Assembly (NCBI RefSeq): GCF_002019595.1 | Contig: NZ_KV917369.1 | Location: 2,318,417 to 2,382,416, forward strand | Direction: 5' to 3' | Source of the DNA: Priestia abyssalis | Lineage (GTDB): Bacteria; Bacillota; Bacilli; Bacillales; Bacillaceae_H | Length of the DNA stretch: 64,000 bases | Part shown: one piece after another, positions 15,729 through 24,308 of the stretch | How the letters are laid out: each line of letters opens with the position of its first letter | Numbering within the stretch: the stretch's first letter is position 1 | Program-made: the position numbers and the translations under genes | Notes under the pieces: model-generated | Told to the model about the DNA's origin: nothing | The model's database searches: none | What the model saw: the letters and a program-made list of their open reading frames with translations, nothing else

Positions 15729-16508
15729 ATGATGCCATCATTATTTATTGCTCATGGTGCACCATTACTTGCGATTGAAAATAACAATTATACAAAATTT
15801 TTAAATCAATTAGGTCAAAACCTTCCTCGCCCAAAAGCTGTTGTTTTGTTTTCAGCCCATTGGGAATCCAAGGTTCAACAGGTAAGCCGGGTCGATCAGT
15901 ATAATACGATGTATGATTTCGGCGGATTTGACCCGCACCTATACACTATCCAGTATCCTGCTCACGGGAATCACGACATTGCAAAAGAAATAGAAGACCT
16001 ATTTACTAAAAATAGCATTTCTTTTGAAAATGACACAACTCGCGGCCTAGATCACGGAGCATGGATAGTTCTACGTATGCTTTATCCGAATGCAGATGTT
16101 CCCGTAATTGCTATGTCTGTGAACCCAAATCTTACTCCTGATGAGCAATATAAAATCGGTAAATCGCTATCGGAGTTAAGAGGAAAGGGTATTTTAATCA
16201 TCGGCAGCGGGGGAACCGTTCATAATTTAAGAGCCTTAAAGTGGGCTGACGATGGAGAGGTTGATTCTTGGGCACTTGAATTTGATGAGTGGTTGGAAAA
16301 ACAGCTTGACAACTGGGATTTACAATCCCTCTTTAACTATGATTCACTTGCGTCTAATGCGTCATTAGCAGTACCTCCATACGGGAGTGAGCATTTTATT
16401 CCGATCTTTTATGCTATGGGTGCAGCTGATAATAATCCAAAAGCGTCTTTACTCCATCGAGAGTTTAGATATGGAAACTTAAGTCACAGCGTTTGGCAAT
16501 TTGGATAA
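15729..16508 (+). CDS. Class III extradiol ring-cleavage dioxygenase (DODA/LigB-like)
   Basis: This 259-residue dioxygenase matches the 4,5-DOPA dioxygenase/YgiD type. Metal-ligand regions are visible: FIAHGAPLL near the N-terminus, SAHWES, RGLDHGAWIVLRMLYP, and GSGGTVHNLRAL. Such enzymes open catechol-type rings extradiol using a divalent metal. GGAGGG lies nine bases before the ATG. It follows the esterase by 39 bases. The operon context suggests detoxification or degradation of catechols/quinones. Confidence 0.9.
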   Translation: MMPSLFIAHGAPLLAIENNNYTKFLNQLGQNLPRPKAVVLFSAHWESKVQQVSRVDQYNTMYDFGGFDPHLYTIQYPAHGNHDIAKEIEDLFTKNSISFENDTTRGLDHGAWIVLRMLYPNADVPVIAMSVNPNLTPDEQYKIGKSLSELRGKGILIIGSGGTVHNLRALKWADDGEVDSWALEFDEWLEKQLDNWDLQSLFNYDSLASNASLAVPPYGSEHFIPIFYAMGAADNNPKASLLHREFRYGNLSHSVWQFG

Positions 16509-16878
16509 TGTCAAAGAAATTTATAAAAATGAGGATGTGAGCATCAATTTAAATGTCGTTGCAGATAATGCTTCCAGTGCAAAATATTTTCTTTCGGAAC
16601 AAATATATGTACCAAATAAGTTTCAATGGGAAAAAGCGAAGGTCCGAATGAAGTTGAATGATAAAGTAGTTCAAGAAGGAACAGGTTCAGCTGTTATGGG
16701 AAATCCTGTTCGTTCGGTGGTTGAATTGGTTAAAATGTTACATTCCTCTGGGCTTTGTATTGAACCCAGGATGATTGTACTAACCGGTGGCATAACGGAA
16801 GCTATTCATGTTTTTAGTGGAGATTCCATTGAGGTTGAATTTGATAAGCTGTGGACAATTGATTTACCTGTCAAATAA
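16501..16878 (+). pseudogene. 2-keto-4-pentenoate hydratase/4-oxalocrotonate decarboxylase, C-terminal half only
   Basis: The ORF overlaps the dioxygenase stop and encodes 125 residues. It matches only the C-terminal half of the hydratase/decarboxylase (MhpD/DmpH) family: VADNASSAKYFL, then GTGSAVMGNPVRSVVELVKML and a VLTGGITEAIHV strand. The N-terminal roughly 130 residues, including metal ligands, are missing, and the first 20 codons before the match have no clear counterpart. The enzyme would be the next step after extradiol cleavage in a meta pathway. It is most likely a truncated gene left by a deletion; expression of a free half-domain cannot be excluded. Confidence 0.65.
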
Positions 16879-16896
16879 TGATTGGGAGGAACTAAA

Positions 16897-17091
16897 ATGC
16901 CGATTGTACATGTCCACTTGCTTGAGGGCAGATCAAAAGAATTAAAACAGCAATTGATTTCAGAGATTACGGCAGCAGTTAGCCGGACGTTAGGTAATTC
17001 ACCTGAAACAATCAGAGTATTGTTACATGACGTGCCACATGAAAATTGGGGTGCAGCTGGTTTTCCAGTGAGTAATAGACAAGAGAATTAA
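16897..17091 (+). CDS. 4-oxalocrotonate tautomerase-like enzyme
   Basis: This 64-residue protein starts MPIVHVHLLEG. Pro2, the catalytic base after removal of Met, is present, and a LVSEI-type helix and RVLLHDVPHENWGAAG follow. Length and pattern are those of the tautomerase superfamily. I chose ATG 16897 for Pro2 and for the GGGAGGA site ahead of it. It lies 18 bases after the truncated hydratase, consistent with a meta-cleavage (2-hydroxymuconate) pathway. Confidence 0.88.
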   Translation: MPIVHVHLLEGRSKELKQQLISEITAAVSRTLGNSPETIRVLLHDVPHENWGAAGFPVSNRQEN

Positions 17092-17120
17092 GTAACCATT
17101 ATATATTTATTTTTCTTATT

Positions 17121-17154
17121 TATCTCGAATTAATAATAATTAGTTTTGAGATTT
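17121..17154. promoter_or_regulatory. Imperfect inverted repeat TATCTCGAAT...TTTTGAGAT, possible operator
   Basis: The half-site TATCTCGAAT matches the left half of the MhqR-type consensus (ATCTCGAA/CGAGAT) as I recall it, and TTTTGAGAT resembles the right half. They are separated by about 15 bases rather than being adjacent. It sits in the only sizeable gap (about 95 bases) of the operon, directly before the doxX gene. Confidence 0.3.
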
Positions 17155-17187
17155 ATCAATAAAACCATAAATGAGGAGAGAATAACA

Positions 17188-17595
17188 ATGAAATTAAAAA
17201 ACGAAATCGGGGTATTTATTTTACGAGTAACATTAGGCGCATTGTTTTTAATTCATGGGATTGTAAAGTTTCAGGGTGGAATTGAAAATATCGTAGGCTG
17301 GTTCAGCAGTATAGGACTACCAGGATTTATGGCTTATGGAGTTGCATTGCTTGAAATCATCGGAGGTATCGCTTTAATCATTGGATTTGCAACTAGGATT
17401 GTATCTGTTTTGTATGCACTATTAATGATTGGAGCAATACTAAAAGTAAAACTTTCCGTTGGTTTATTGGGGAATGGACAGATGGCAGGATATGAGTTAG
17501 ATCTGGCTTTTCTGGCAATGGCAGTATATCTTGCTATAGCAAACAAATCTTTTTTAGCTGTAGATAATGTACTGTTTCGTTCTGAGAAAGCTTAA
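17188..17595 (+). CDS. DoxX-family membrane protein (CatD/MhqP-like)
   Basis: This 135-residue protein with four membrane segments has the DoxX signature LGALFLIHGIVKFQGG near the N-terminus and GLPGFMAYGVALLEIIGG in the middle. DoxX proteins accompany catechol dioxygenases in B. subtilis (CatD with CatE, MhqP with MhqO), where they take part in quinone and thiol stress responses. ATG 17188 follows GAGGAG. The next gene, a VOC dioxygenase remnant, starts 19 bases later, just as in catDE. Confidence 0.85.
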   Translation: MKLKNEIGVFILRVTLGALFLIHGIVKFQGGIENIVGWFSSIGLPGFMAYGVALLEIIGGIALIIGFATRIVSVLYALLMIGAILKVKLSVGLLGNGQMAGYELDLAFLAMAVYLAIANKSFLAVDNVLFRSEKA

Positions 17596-17614
17596 TAATA
17601 AGGGGGCAACTAAA

Positions 17615-17952
17615 ATGAATTTTCATCGCGAACCTATTACCTTCGTAGGTCAAGTTAACCTGAAGGTACAAAACTTAGAACGTTCATTAAAATTTTATAA
17701 AGAAATAATCGGCTTTAAGATAATGGTAAATACCATCATCATATTGGTTTAAACATATGGAATGGTGAAGGTGCTCCACAACCGCCAATTAATAGTGTGG
17801 GACTTGAATCATTTACTCTAATGCTTGCAAATGAGGAAAAGAGAAATAAAGTTATTACTCAGTTGAAGAAAGTTGGTGCATCTGTCACGGAAGAAAATGG
17901 TTCATTCGTTACTTCAGATCCTTCCGGTAATCGCATTCGTTTGAAAGTCTAA
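17615..17952 (+). pseudogene. VOC-family catechol 2,3-dioxygenase (CatE-like), internally deleted
   Basis: The gene starts well (GGGGGCAAC then ATG). Its product begins NFHREPITFVGQVNLKVQNLERS, the usual N-terminus of the CatE/MhqO type. After about 40 codons the frame breaks within ATGGTAAATACCATCATCATATTGG. A second frame then gives HHIGLNIWNGEGAPQPP and continues to a normal-looking end (VTSDPSGNRIRLKV). Full family members are about 280-300 residues; about half is missing around the first metal site. The doxX-catE order is that of catDE of B. subtilis. Confidence 0.8.
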
Positions 17953-18001
17953 TTTTTAAATTTTGCTAATTTTAAACCTTTGCTGGAAGGAATATACTGC
18001 T

Positions 18002-18580
18002 ATGCGTAAAGAAGATGGAGTTAAAAATACAGGAATAGAACTCGGGCTCTATACACTTGGGGATATAGGTCCAGATCCCCATACTGGCAGGATAATTAGT
18101 GCCCAGCAAAGAATGAAGGAAATAATTGAAGCGGCAAAACTCGCTGATGAAGCTGGACTAGATGTGTTTGGTGTGGGAGAACATCATCGATTAGACTATG
18201 CTACTTCCGCACCCCCGGTTGTTTTGGCTGCTATTGCTCAAATAACCAAACGAATTAGATTAACAAGCGCACCCACCGTGTTAAGCACTGTTGATCCTGT
18301 GCGTCTCTTCGAAGATTTTGCTACATTAGATGTACTTTCAGAAGGAAGGGCAGAAATAATCGCAGGTCGTGGAGCGTTTGTGGAATCCTTCCCTCTTTTC
18401 GGGTATGACTTAAATGACTATGATGCCTTGTTCTCGAAACAATTACATGGGATGGTCATTTTCGCCCGCCATTGAGGAATGCTGAAATTGCACCAAGACC
18501 TTTGCAAAAGGACATACCGATATGGGTAGGTGTTGGAGGAACACCAGAGATTGCAACCCGCGCTGGATACTCTCGCAAAG
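18002..18580 (+). pseudogene. LLM-class flavin-dependent oxidoreductase, truncated by IS110
   Basis: The product starts [20 protein letters not shown] and shows luciferase-like monooxygenase features: [37 protein letters not shown] and [10 protein letters not shown]. The frame breaks near 18440. It resumes as [17 protein letters not shown] and then IPIWVGVGGTPE before running into IS110 sequence near 18560. About 20 residues around the break and the entire C-terminal third are gone. It was probably the last gene of the esterase-dioxygenase operon. In an FMN enzyme of this class the neighbouring ribA-ribD block is suggestive but not evidence of a link. Confidence 0.8.
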
Positions 18581-19012
18581 GAAATTGAAGAATATAAGAT
18601 GATCCAATCTATCCCTGGTATCGGAGAAAAAATCGCTGCTACGATCATTTCTGAAATTGGGGAGATAGACCGGTTCAATCACTCAAAGAAACTTGTCGCA
18701 TTCGCAGGAGTTGATCGAGAAGTATTTGAATCAGGTAAATTTAAAGCTACTCTCGTTCGTATTACAAAACGTGGATCAAGTAGGTTGCGACACGCCTTAT
18801 ATATGGCTGTTCGTTCTGGTATTCGTGATTGTCGTAAACAGAAAACAACTGATGAAATTATCCCTAAAAACAAGAGATTAAGAGCGTTTTACGATAAGAA
18901 ACGTGAGGAAGGCAAACTTTATAAAGTAGCCGTTATTGCTTGTGTAAATAAGCTCTTACATTGGATTTATGCCATATTAAAAAACAGAACCACTTTCCAA
19001 GATATAGTCTAA
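18550..19012 (+). mobile_element. IS110-family transposase, C-terminal fragment
   Basis: The sequence encodes the Transposase_20 half of an IS110-type enzyme: MIQSIPGIGEKIAATIISEIG (helix-hairpin-helix), FNHSKKLVAFAGVD, ITKRGSSRLRHALYMAV and the C-terminal DKKREEGKLYKVAVIACVNKL. The N-terminal DEDD catalytic half is missing, so it cannot transpose. The left end is fused to the LLM oxidoreductase remnant, within the shared stretch about 18550-18580. The open frame itself begins at 18530 using LLM-derived sequence. Confidence 0.88.
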
Positions 19013-19038
19013 TTAAGATTTTCAACTAAATAAGACAA

Positions 19039-19074
19039 AACCTTCCAATCATTAGTTAGTGGAAGGTTATTTGG
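19039..19074 (+). terminator. Probable terminator after IS110 fragment
   Basis: AACCTTCCA and TGGAAGGTT enclose a 12-base loop, followed by ATTTGG. Confidence 0.55.
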
Positions 19075-19146
19075 CATGCGCATTTTTAGTATAACATGAA
19101 GTATTTTAAGTTTTTATTGAAAAATGTTGACAAACTATTAGCTGGT

Positions 19147-19350
19147 TTAATTGAATATTTTTTTATAAGAAAATATTATAATTCCGCAAATCATAGTTAC
19201 TCCTACAATTGATAACAAATAAAAATAAGGGAATAAAACTTTACCAAACGCTACTTCATTTTGAAGAGTTTCTACTTTATCCCACGCACTTGCAATCTCT
19301 GATTTATAGTATTTTGTTTTTATATAACCAACATCGTACCAACAAAATCT
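19147..19350 (-). pseudogene. Remnant of a small membrane protein
   Basis: An open minus-strand frame without a start codon reads YIKTKYYKSEIASAWDKVETLQ, then NEVAFGKVLFPYFYLLSIVG and CGIIIFSYKKIFN before a TAA. The periodicity and the single hydrophobic helix look like real protein sequence, but a stop precedes it and no start is available. The family is not recognised. Confidence 0.35.
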
Positions 19351-19418
19351 TAATTAGTAATGTATCGCTCATTAATTTGTTCTAAAAAAAATATGTTCTA
19401 AAAAATAAAAATTTATGA

Positions 19419-19462
19419 ATGAAAAAGAAGTTCCATTTGCATGTTGGAACTTCTTTTTCATT
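19419..19462. terminator. Bidirectional terminator
   Basis: AATGAAAAAGAAGTTCC and GGAACTTCTTTTTCATT form a 17-bp perfect stem with an 11-base loop and T-runs on both strands. Confidence 0.75.
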
Positions 19463-19623
19463 AGCAGGAAACAGATATCTCCTAATTAAGTAGAAGAAAA
19501 TAGTCAATATGCATATTTCTGGTTATAATGGTATTAATTTCAAAAAAATACAGATATGATAGAGTGAGAGAATAAGAATGAATGTAACGGCTTTATCATT
19601 TAAGTGAAACTGTTAGGTAATAA

Positions 19624-19992
19624 GTGATGAAAGGAAGCTGTTCAATCATTTTTGAGCGGGAGGGAATAACAATCGACATCATTATTTTAGTTTTGTTTGT
19701 TCTTATTGTTATAGCTTTGAACATCGGTTTCGTCACTCTTTACAAAAAGAAAAGATTCAGTTTGATGTTCTCAGGGATCATCATGTCGATACTTGCCCCG
19801 GTACTTGGTTTTTCAAGCGGATCCTTGTTTTATCGCTTCTATGATTGGAGTTCAGGCGGAAGCGGTGAGGGGGCTGCTTACGGGGGCGCCATCATTGGAT
19901 TGGGCGTTTTACTAAATGGTTTTTTGTTGATTATGGTTGGATTCGCTTTATGGGCATTGAGAGCCTTTTCATCCAAAAGCAAGGGGGCTTAA
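19624..19992 (+). CDS. Hypothetical three-span membrane protein
   Basis: This 122-residue protein has hydrophobic helices at about residues 18-40, 47-65 and 85-112, with a Gly/Ser-rich loop (SSGGSGEGAAYGGAIIG) between the last two. The start is uncertain: GTG 19624 or ATG 19627 have a weak AGGTAA site, while a stronger GGGAGGG at about 19660 precedes no standard start codon. I do not recognise the family. Confidence 0.5.
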   Translation: MMKGSCSIIFEREGITIDIIILVLFVLIVIALNIGFVTLYKKKRFSLMFSGIIMSILAPVLGFSSGSLFYRFYDWSSGGSGEGAAYGGAIIGLGVLLNGFLLIMVGFALWALRAFSSKSKGA

Positions 19993-20013
19993 TTCGAATA
20001 CAGGATAAAACTA

Positions 20014-20060
20014 AAAAGGCCTAGTCATTGAAATCCAAAGATTCCATGATTAGGTCTTTC
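20014..20060 (+). terminator. Terminator after hypothetical membrane protein
   Basis: AAAGGCCTAGTCATTGAAATC pairs imperfectly with GATTCCATGATTAGGTCTTT, followed by CTT. Confidence 0.55.
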
Positions 20061-20163
20061 TTACATATCATTCTTATACGGATCAAGGTTTGATTCTTCT
20101 AGCTTTCAATGGCCCTTTACAGGGAATTCTTGTATGCTTGATAATGTACGAGGAGGGATGAAT

Positions 20164-21069
20164 ATGAAAAAACAAGAACCGATTTATGTTCAGACAGAAA
20201 TCGGGACTTCGATGGAGGAAATTTGGGAGCATACGCAAAATCCCGATTTACATACGGAGTGGGATGTTCGCTTTACGGAAATCTCGTATCTTGAGCGACA
20301 GGAAAATGAACCGCAGCGTTTTTTATATAAAACGAAGATAGGGTTTGGGCTTGTGATCGCAGGAAAGGGGGAAACGGCTGGACAAATACAGAAAGAGACG
20401 GGAGAACGAGTTTCTTCATTAAAATTCTGGACAGATCATCCGTTGTCTCTCATTCGAACAGGAAGAGGATATTGGAAATATACCCCGAAAGGCGATCGAA
20501 TTGAGTTTGAGACCCAGTACGATTATGAAACAAACTTCGGGAAATTGGGAAAGGTGATCGATTCATATGTATTCCGTCCGATGTTGGGGTGGGCAACGGC
20601 ATGGAGCTTTGGCTCGCTTAAATTATGGCTGGAAAAAGGGTATCATCCCCGGTTAACTTTGCAGAAGACACTGACGTACTGGCTTGTTTGTTTTCTGTTG
20701 GCTTTTGTTTGGATCTATCAAGGGCTCGTTCCGAAAGTACTTGCTGTTCATCCTGAGGAAGTGGAGATGCTGTCGTCTTTAGTCAGCTTGCCAGTCAATC
20801 CATATATCGCCGTTCAATGGATCGGCTTCATGGAAATGCTGTTTGGCTTTGTGTGGCTGCTGCCATTTTTAAAACGCAAGCTGTTTATTGGACATATGAT
20901 TCTACTAAGCTTATTGACTATTTCTGCCCTGCTCGCTAATATTCGAAGCGCTGTTCATCCGTTTAACCCAGTTACATTCAATATGGTACTGATTCTATTA
21001 TCGTTCATCGGATATATAAATTGCAGCGATTTACCTGCAGCCAAGTATTGCAAAAGAAAAAGGGGGTGA
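20164..21069 (+). CDS. SRPBCC plus DoxX-like membrane protein
   Basis: This 301-residue protein joins two parts. Residues 1-165 form a polyketide-cyclase/START-like (SRPBCC) domain (IGTSMEEIWEHTQNPDLHTEWD at the start, and a WKYTPKGDRIEFET strand). The C-terminal half has four membrane helices of the DoxX-like type. ATG 20164 is chosen over the upstream in-frame ATG because GGAGGG lies eight bases before it. It starts an operon with DUF4166, YndJ and GNAT genes; a similar set (yndG-yndH-yndJ) exists in B. subtilis. The function of the set is unknown. Confidence 0.8.
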   Translation: MKKQEPIYVQTEIGTSMEEIWEHTQNPDLHTEWDVRFTEISYLERQENEPQRFLYKTKIGFGLVIAGKGETAGQIQKETGERVSSLKFWTDHPLSLIRTGRGYWKYTPKGDRIEFETQYDYETNFGKLGKVIDSYVFRPMLGWATAWSFGSLKLWLEKGYHPRLTLQKTLTYWLVCFLLAFVWIYQGLVPKVLAVHPEEVEMLSSLVSLPVNPYIAVQWIGFMEMLFGFVWLLPFLKRKLFIGHMILLSLLTISALLANIRSAVHPFNPVTFNMVLILLSFIGYINCSDLPAAKYCKRKRG

Positions 21070-21074
21070 GAACA

Positions 21075-21698
21075 TTGTCATCCATTTATCGAACCATCCT
21101 CGGCGATTCTTACGAAAAACTGCATCCGAAGCTCCAGCAGCGTTATGACATAACCGAACAAAGAGATTTTCATGGCGTTGGAAAGATGGATGAAATCACG
21201 GGGGGCTCTCTTTGGATCAGACCATTTTTCCGATTGGGGACCAAGCGCCGTTTATTTTTTCCGGAACGGGGCAAAGATATTCCGTTTACTATTTATAATG
21301 AGGCATCAGTAAACGAAGAGGGAAAAACACTGGTGAAGTGGAATCGTACCTTTGTCTTTGGAGAAAAACGCCGTTTTTTCGATGCGGTGATGTCTTTGAA
21401 TGAGCAACAAGATGAAATCATTGATTATTTCGGCGAGCCGCCGCTTCTTGTATCGACTCTTTCCTTTCATGTGGATGATCAAGGGGGCATGAATATTTCA
21501 TCAAAGAAGCAATGGCTGTACATATTCGGAAAGAACATTCCTCTGCCCAGATCTTTATACGGGAAAGCGATGATTATGGAATCATTTGATGACGAACAAA
21601 ACTGTTTCCGGATTAAGGTTGAGGTCCGAAATCCTTTAGCTGGTGCGCTTTTTTCGTATAATGGAACTTTTACTGAAATGGAACGTGATTCAATATGA
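21075..21698 (+). CDS. DUF4166 domain protein
   Basis: This 207-residue protein begins SSIYRTILGDSYEKLHPKLQ, the typical DUF4166 N-terminus, and continues QRYDITEQRDFHGVGKMDEITGG. The domain is predicted to be lipocalin-like, with beta strands to the end; no membrane segment is present. The start is TTG (21075), seven bases after AGGGGGTGAG, directly following the preceding gene. The stop overlaps the yndJ ATG (ATGA). Confidence 0.85.
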   Translation: MSSIYRTILGDSYEKLHPKLQQRYDITEQRDFHGVGKMDEITGGSLWIRPFFRLGTKRRLFFPERGKDIPFTIYNEASVNEEGKTLVKWNRTFVFGEKRRFFDAVMSLNEQQDEIIDYFGEPPLLVSTLSFHVDDQGGMNISSKKQWLYIFGKNIPLPRSLYGKAMIMESFDDEQNCFRIKVEVRNPLAGALFSYNGTFTEMERDSI

Positions 21699-23320
21699 AA
21701 CGAAACGTGGTAATCGGAATTATTTTTTATCTTTTCTATCTAATAATTGGTTGGTCGCAGCTTCACATCGTGGAGGCACTTGTTTTATTATCCGTTCTTG
21801 TGTTCGTTCCTTTAATTCTCATGATGATTGATAAGAATATGAGAGATGGAGCGATTATGCCGGTAGCCCGATTCATTTCTCGATTGTACCCGTATGCTGC
21901 GCTCGGTGCGATGCTTACTTTTTTGACGGATATGGCCGTGTTTGCGGCGGTTTGGTTTATTTATACAGGATTGATCGCTTTATTCGGAGTGAAACGTTTG
22001 TTGGAGAGAGGAACAAAACCGCTCGGGGAATTATCCATTGACAGCGGCCTTATCTATTTAAGTTTGGGTGGATTTTGGTTCTTTGCCTATGCGGCGGATA
22101 TGCAAGTGATGCATTTCACAAAGATAACCATTTTATTGACGGCCATTCATTTTCACTATTCGGCTTTCATTATACCCATTCTGGTCGGTTTTTTAGGACG
22201 AAAGGCGTTAAGCAATCGTAATGGGTATACTGCCATGACGCTCGTTGTCGTTCTGTCTCCATTAACAGTAGCCATTGGCATTACCTATTCACGGGTAATC
22301 GAGTTTTTGGCGGTGCTTATCTATGTTGCCGCCCTTTATGCATATGGCTTTTTTATTTTTCGAACGGATTTTCGGAAAAAGGCAGCCAAAATCTTACTTT
22401 CATTTTCGGCAGCGATTCTTCTTGTCACGATTTTCTTTTCCTTCATATACGCATATGGAAGAGTTCAGGAAAGTGTGACGCTCACAATTTCGGAGATGAT
22501 TTTCATCCATGGGGTTGTTAATGCGTTTGGAGTCGTGTTGCCGGCTTTGCTCGGATGGCTCATTGAAGGTCCGAATTGTCCTGCCCATTCTTATTACGGA
22601 AAGCCGCTGAGCCGAGTGTTTGGTACAAGGACCATCGGAAGTGATTTTTTATCGCAAAAGCAATTGATAGATGACAAGGTATATACCGGTCTTATCGAGC
22701 GAATGAAGGATTTCTCCTCGAGTGAGTTTGATGTAAATCGGCTTTCACCTGGCATCGCCGATTTTTATGAACAGACGGAGAACTATGAATTGGAGGCCAA
22801 TATTCGCTGGTCATCTTGGTTTAAGCCTCTTGCTCTCGCTTATCAGCATATAAGTCGCCGCATCGGGCAAATTCATTTAGGAATGGGCGGTATGTTGGAG
22901 CGAATGGATGCAGAGATCATCGGGGTGAGGTCAGAAATGGATGGAAGAAGTGATGTAAGGGCTTGGGTTCGAAAAAATGAAGATGGGGAAACCATTTTTG
23001 CCGCTCTTTACTCCCAGCACCAATATGAAAACGAAACATATATGAACATTGCTCTGCCGCTTCCTTACTCGAATATGACCGGTATTTTAAAGCCATACAA
23101 CGATCGAAATCACCTTATATTAACAAGTATTTTAAGAAAGCAGGGGGCAGGAGATGAAGGAATCTATTTGCATACCCCATTATTTACGATTCGTTTGCCT
23201 TTGTCGGAAACGTTTTTCATCAAGGAAGAAGAAGGGCTTTTGACTGCACATCATCAAATGTGGATATTTGGGAAGAAATTTCTCGAAATTGATTACAACA
23301 TAAAAAAACGAATGGAATGA
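21695..23320 (+). CDS. yndJ: YndJ-family membrane protein
   Basis: This 541-residue protein has about nine hydrophobic helices in residues 1-295. A soluble C-terminal part of about 245 residues then begins with the AHSYYGKPLSRVFGT region. Layout and position after DUF4166 are those of YndJ, annotated as a transporter-like family of unknown substrate. It overlaps the preceding gene by four bases, so translation is coupled. Confidence 0.85.
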   Translation: MKRNVVIGIIFYLFYLIIGWSQLHIVEALVLLSVLVFVPLILMMIDKNMRDGAIMPVARFISRLYPYAALGAMLTFLTDMAVFAAVWFIYTGLIALFGVKRLLERGTKPLGELSIDSGLIYLSLGGFWFFAYAADMQVMHFTKITILLTAIHFHYSAFIIPILVGFLGRKALSNRNGYTAMTLVVVLSPLTVAIGITYSRVIEFLAVLIYVAALYAYGFFIFRTDFRKKAAKILLSFSAAILLVTIFFSFIYAYGRVQESVTLTISEMIFIHGVVNAFGVVLPALLGWLIEGPNCPAHSYYGKPLSRVFGTRTIGSDFLSQKQLIDDKVYTGLIERMKDFSSSEFDVNRLSPGIADFYEQTENYELEANIRWSSWFKPLALAYQHISRRIGQIHLGMGGMLERMDAEIIGVRSEMDGRSDVRAWVRKNEDGETIFAALYSQHQYENETYMNIALPLPYSNMTGILKPYNDRNHLILTSILRKQGAGDEGIYLHTPLFTIRLPLSETFFIKEEEGLLTAHHQMWIFGKKFLEIDYNIKKRME

Positions 23321-23342
23321 ATTTAAGGGGGCGAGTGATAGA

Positions 23343-24158
23343 ATGACCAAATCAGTAGAAAAGTATGATTTTTCCAATATTATTGAAGAGAATTTGATGA
23401 AACATTGGATGTATTTGAAGCAGACGGAAGGAAGCGTTTATGTCGATGAAGCCGATTTTAAATATATTGCCGCCCGTCCGTATAACCGTGTACTATATGC
23501 AGATTGGCTTAATCGAGGGATAAAAGATCAAAAAGTGGAAATCAATCGATTGCTAGAACAATATGACAGAGAGGGAGATCCTCTTATGTGGATTATCGGT
23601 CCTTCGACAAAGCCAAGTGATATCAATCGGACTTTAACGGCAATGGGACTTGAACATCACCAAAACTGGACGGGAATGGCTATGAGCCTAACTGACGGGT
23701 TATGTAAACCGAGTGATCGGGATGATTTCCAGTTCAACCAAGTGACAAACGCTAAGGATTTGAACAAATGGGTGGATGTGTATATCGACGGATATGAAAA
23801 ACCGGCATCAGGGAAAGAGGCCATCTTCAAGCGATTTGAACAAATTATTAAAAAGATGCCTGATGAATATAAATTATATTTGGGCTTTTATAAGGGGGAG
23901 CCCGCTGTAGTTGGTACGCTATTTTTGGATGGTGATATTGCAGGTTTGTACTGTATTGCGACCGCGCCAGACATGAGAAGAAAGGGTTTGGCTGCTGCTT
24001 ATTTACAAAATCTTCTTGATGAAGCCTGTGCGCAAGGAGCTTCACACTGCATTCTCCATGCGACAGAAGCGGGGAAACCGACTTACGAAAAATTAGGCTT
24101 TCAATCATACAGTAAGTTTCAAGTCTATTTATATAAAGATGACCATTCTGAAAGGTAA
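23343..24158 (+). CDS. GNAT-family N-acetyltransferase
   Basis: In this 271-residue protein the acetyl-CoA-binding part is at the C-terminus: GDIAGLYCIATAPDMRRKGLA, where the R-x-x-G-x-A loop marks motif A, followed by ATEAGKPTYEKLGF (motif B). The N-terminal 130 residues are a second, degenerate domain. AAGGGGGCG precedes the ATG, 22 bases after yndJ, so it is probably the last gene of that operon. The substrate is unknown. Confidence 0.8.
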   Translation: MTKSVEKYDFSNIIEENLMKHWMYLKQTEGSVYVDEADFKYIAARPYNRVLYADWLNRGIKDQKVEINRLLEQYDREGDPLMWIIGPSTKPSDINRTLTAMGLEHHQNWTGMAMSLTDGLCKPSDRDDFQFNQVTNAKDLNKWVDVYIDGYEKPASGKEAIFKRFEQIIKKMPDEYKLYLGFYKGEPAVVGTLFLDGDIAGLYCIATAPDMRRKGLAAAYLQNLLDEACAQGASHCILHATEAGKPTYEKLGFQSYSKFQVYLYKDDHSER

Positions 24159-24308
24159 TAAAGCCCGGGAGAAAAGTGACGGAGTATGTGGATTTCTTGT
24201 TTGAAACTGTTACTATTGACCTCTATTTCCATCACATGCAACATTTTGACAATTGGCTGCGTTCTATAAGTTGAAAAGGGTGTTTCATTTTACAAATGGA
24301 GGTCGAAA

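Larger units (their letters stand above)
19075..19623. other. AT-rich gap with gene debris
   Basis: The stretch contains a minus-strand membrane-protein remnant (19147-19350) and a strong bidirectional terminator (19419-19462). No other feature was identified. Confidence 0.45.
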
